From Myxococcota bacterium (lineage in GTDB: Bacteria > Myxococcota > Polyangia > GCA-2747355 > JAKLHH01), in assembly GCA_022710245.1 (NCBI GenBank), contig JAKLHH010000435.1:1-6632 (forward strand): DNA of 6,632 nt, given 5' to 3'. The notes under the pieces are model-generated. The model saw only the letters and a program-made list of their open reading frames with translations. It was not told the DNA's origin and did no database searches. Each line of letters starts with the position of its first letter. Positions within the stretch are counted from its first letter, which is position 1. Position numbers and translations under genes: made by a program. Positions 5,382 to 6,632 of the stretch are shown in pieces.

Positions 5382-6374
5382 TCAGAGGTACGCGGCGCAG
5401 TCCGCATAGCGCAGCGCCTTGATCCAGCCATCCTCGACGATGCCGAAGCCCATCTCCTCGGCGCCGCCGACCCGCAGCACGCCGAAGCACCCCGGGGTCA
5501 ACCTCGCGCGGTGGTCGGCGAAGAAGACCTGCGCGAGGCCGATGCTCCTGGTCAGACGGCCGGCCGCGGGGAGCTCCACCTCCTCGAAGTAGCGGTGGTG
5601 GTGACCGAAGAAGTGGTAGCGCGGCCCCACCCGCTCGATCAGCTCGCGGAGCTCCTCGGACCCCGCCGCGTCCCGGTGGCCCGCTGGCTCGAGGACGGAG
5701 ATGCGCCCCGCGTAGGTCTCGTGCGTGAGCAGCAGGTCGACGCGGCGCGACGGACCGCGCCAGGCGCCCGCGGGCGTGTGACCGGCGAGCCCGTTCACGG
5801 CGAGGAGCGCGAGGGACCAGGCCGGCTCCCAGGTCGCCCTGCTCGCCTCCTGCGGAGGCTCTGCGATGAAGGGCGGCCCGGGGAGCTCGACAACGCGGCC
5901 CTGCGGCAGGCAGAGGAGGCGGCCGTGGCCGGCGTCCTCCCCCTCGGCGTAGAGCCCGGCGGCGAGGCCGTCCCAGTCGCGGTCGACGGCGACAGGCTGG
6001 TCGACAGCGCCCGCGTGCCGCGCGAAGAGCTCGTCGAGGTAGGGGTGCTCCTCGTGGTTGCCGGGGACGAAGTAGAGCGAGCAGCGGGTCGCCGCGAGGA
6101 GCTCCGCGGCGACCGGGTCCGCCGCCACCCGTCCGTCGACGCCGCGCGGCAGGAGCCGGGTGGAGAAGCCGAGCTCCTCCGGGTGCCGCCGCGCCCAGCG
6201 CTGCGAGACCTTCTCCATCGCGTCGAAGCCGCGATAGACGCCGACGTCGCCGACGCAGAGGGCGGCGTCGATCCGCTCGCCGTGCTCCTCCTCCCAGCGC
6301 CGCGCGAGGAAGAACGGGAGCAGCACGCGCCCGTGCAGGTCGCCGAAGAGCGCGAGGTTGAGCGCAGGAGGCAT
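5382..6374 (-). CDS. Calcineurin-like metallophosphoesterase
   Basis: A 330-residue protein of the dimetal phosphoesterase superfamily (Metallophos), cytoplasmic by lack of a signal peptide. The full metal-ligand set is present in order: FGDLHGR (D12, H14), VGDVG (D43), PGNHEE (N106, H107), LLLTHETY (H218) and FFGHHHR (H258, H260). It is therefore probably an active phosphatase or phosphodiesterase; the substrate cannot be read from the sequence. Residues about 110-210, between the GNHE and THE motifs, form a large insert containing a HGRLLCLPQGRVVELPGPPF strand pair and an Ala/Trp-rich helix. An in-frame start at 6428 would add 18 Arg-rich residues, but GAGGAG just before the ATG at 6374 and a promoter at 6381-6409 favour the shorter form. 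It stands alone on its strand, divergent from the membrane-protein gene at 6501 and upstream of the HNH remnant. Confidence 0.92.
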   Translation of the reverse strand: MPPALNLALFGDLHGRVLLPFFLARRWEEEHGERIDAALCVGDVGVYRGFDAMEKVSQRWARRHPEELGFSTRLLPRGVDGRVAADPVAAELLAATRCSLYFVPGNHEEHPYLDELFARHAGAVDQPVAVDRDWDGLAAGLYAEGEDAGHGRLLCLPQGRVVELPGPPFIAEPPQEASRATWEPAWSLALLAVNGLAGHTPAGAWRGPSRRVDLLLTHETYAGRISVLEPAGHRDAAGSEELRELIERVGPRYHFFGHHHRYFEEVELPAAGRLTRSIGLAQVFFADHRARLTPGCFGVLRVGGAEEMGFGIVEDGWIKALRYADCAAYL

Positions 6375-6380
6375 CGCTCC

Positions 6381-6409
6381 TCGATAGCCCCTCGAGGCCG
6401 AGCGGTCAA
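6381..6409 (-). promoter_or_regulatory. Probable promoter of the phosphoesterase gene, very close to its ATG
   Basis: On the - strand, TTGACC (6409-6404), a 17-base spacer and TATCGA (6386-6381). Only 6 bases separate the -10 from the ATG at 6374, so transcription would begin at or next to the start codon. The hexamers and optimal spacing are seen; use as a promoter is inferred. Confidence 0.45.
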
Positions 6410-6442
6410 CGGCTCGCGCGCGCGCCACGTCTGGCCCCAGCC

Positions 6443-6471
6443 TTGCTGTCTGTGATCCTCGGCGTTACCGT
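6443..6471 (+). promoter_or_regulatory. Possible promoter of the small membrane protein gene
   Basis: TTGCTG (6443-6448), a 17-base spacer and TACCGT (6466-6471), about 30 bases upstream of the ATG at 6501. Both hexamers are weak, matching three of six consensus bases, but the -10 resembles the TAACGT proposed for pilZ. Confidence 0.3.
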
Positions 6472-6490
6472 CACGCTCCAGACCAGCACC

Positions 6491-6495
6491 GGGAG
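6491..6495 (+). promoter_or_regulatory. Shine-Dalgarno site of the membrane protein gene
   Basis: GGGAG 5 bases before the ATG at 6501. It selects this ATG over the in-frame ATG at 6510, which would be 14 bases away. Confidence 0.55.
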
Positions 6496-6500
6496 AGCGC

Positions 6501-6632
6501 ATGGGCAACATGCAGTGGCTGATCGGGGTCGTCGTGATGCTCGCCGTCGTCGTGGGCTACGTCCTCTACTACCGCAAGTTCGGCGCGGGAGGGGCCGGCG
6601 GCGCCTACCCGCAGGGGCGACTGGGCGGCGCC
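6501..6632 (+). CDS. Small membrane protein, N-terminal part (3' end outside window)
   Basis: The first 44 codons of an unrecognised protein that runs off the window. After MGNMQW comes one membrane segment (LIGVVVMLAVVVGYVLYY, about residues 7-24), then a basic RK at 25-26 and a Gly/Ala-rich stretch (FGAGGAGGAYPQGRLGGA). The short N-terminus with basic residues just after the helix suggests an N-out, C-in anchor or an uncleaved signal anchor, with the bulk of the protein in the cytoplasm. There is no lipobox. It is divergent from the phosphoesterase with 126 bases between start codons. The function cannot be judged from this fragment. Confidence 0.72.
   Translation, partial: MGNMQWLIGVVVMLAVVVGYVLYYRKFGAGGAGGAYPQGRLGGA

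Noticed and set aside
4690..5490. Long - strand frame running through the 5317-5362 repeat and across the HNH remnant
   Set aside because: It is in the wrong frame for the HNH core and its translation is Arg/Pro/Ser-rich with no recognisable domain.
6375..6428. 18-residue N-terminal extension of the phosphoesterase
   Set aside because: It is Arg/Ala-rich, unlike the fold's beginning, and overlaps the TTGACC/TATCGA promoter; the ATG at 6374 leads directly into the first beta strand.

Overview
The window is very GC-rich (about 70% or more by eye) and its coding frames show the strong G/C third-position bias of Myxococcota-like bacteria. The PilZ protein resembles the paralogous PilZ family that is abundant in Myxococcus, and there is a kelch-type lipoprotein of the sort common in myxobacterial genomes. 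A Myxococcota (former Deltaproteobacteria) origin is therefore the best guess. It is an inference from composition and gene types, not from a marker gene.

Layout. On the + strand the window opens inside a class 3 aldehyde dehydrogenase (1-873, 5' end missing), followed after 62 bases by an unrecognised 302-residue helical protein (936-1844). It meets a - strand block head-on with only 34 bases between stop codons. Read in its own direction, that block is a probable operon: a small PilZ protein (4602-4201), proC for pyrroline-5-carboxylate reductase (4118-3294), and a seven-repeat kelch-like lipoprotein (3297-1879). The lipoprotein's GTG start overlaps the proC stop. A promoter-like TTGACA box and a tandem 10-bp repeat lie upstream of pilZ.

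From 4603 to 5381 there is no intact gene. This stretch holds the pilZ promoter region, a GC-rich 9-bp minisatellite, the decayed 3' part of a DUF222-type HNH endonuclease gene (4820 to about 5190, - strand), a short relatively AT-rich patch, and a second, 10/11-bp tandem repeat. Beyond it lies a calcineurin-like metallophosphoesterase (6374-5382, - strand) with a complete metal-ligand set and a promoter so close to its ATG that a leaderless mRNA is possible. A divergent small membrane protein starts at 6501 and runs off the window.

Function. ProC makes proline and PilZ proteins usually sense cyclic di-GMP, but no sequence feature shows that they or the lipoprotein act together beyond co-transcription. 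I did not find a convincing undescribed defence or mobile system. The most interesting items are the HNH remnant between two repeat tracts, the HEPN-like C-terminus of the hypothetical protein, the regulatory region of pilZ, and the possible leaderless phosphoesterase.
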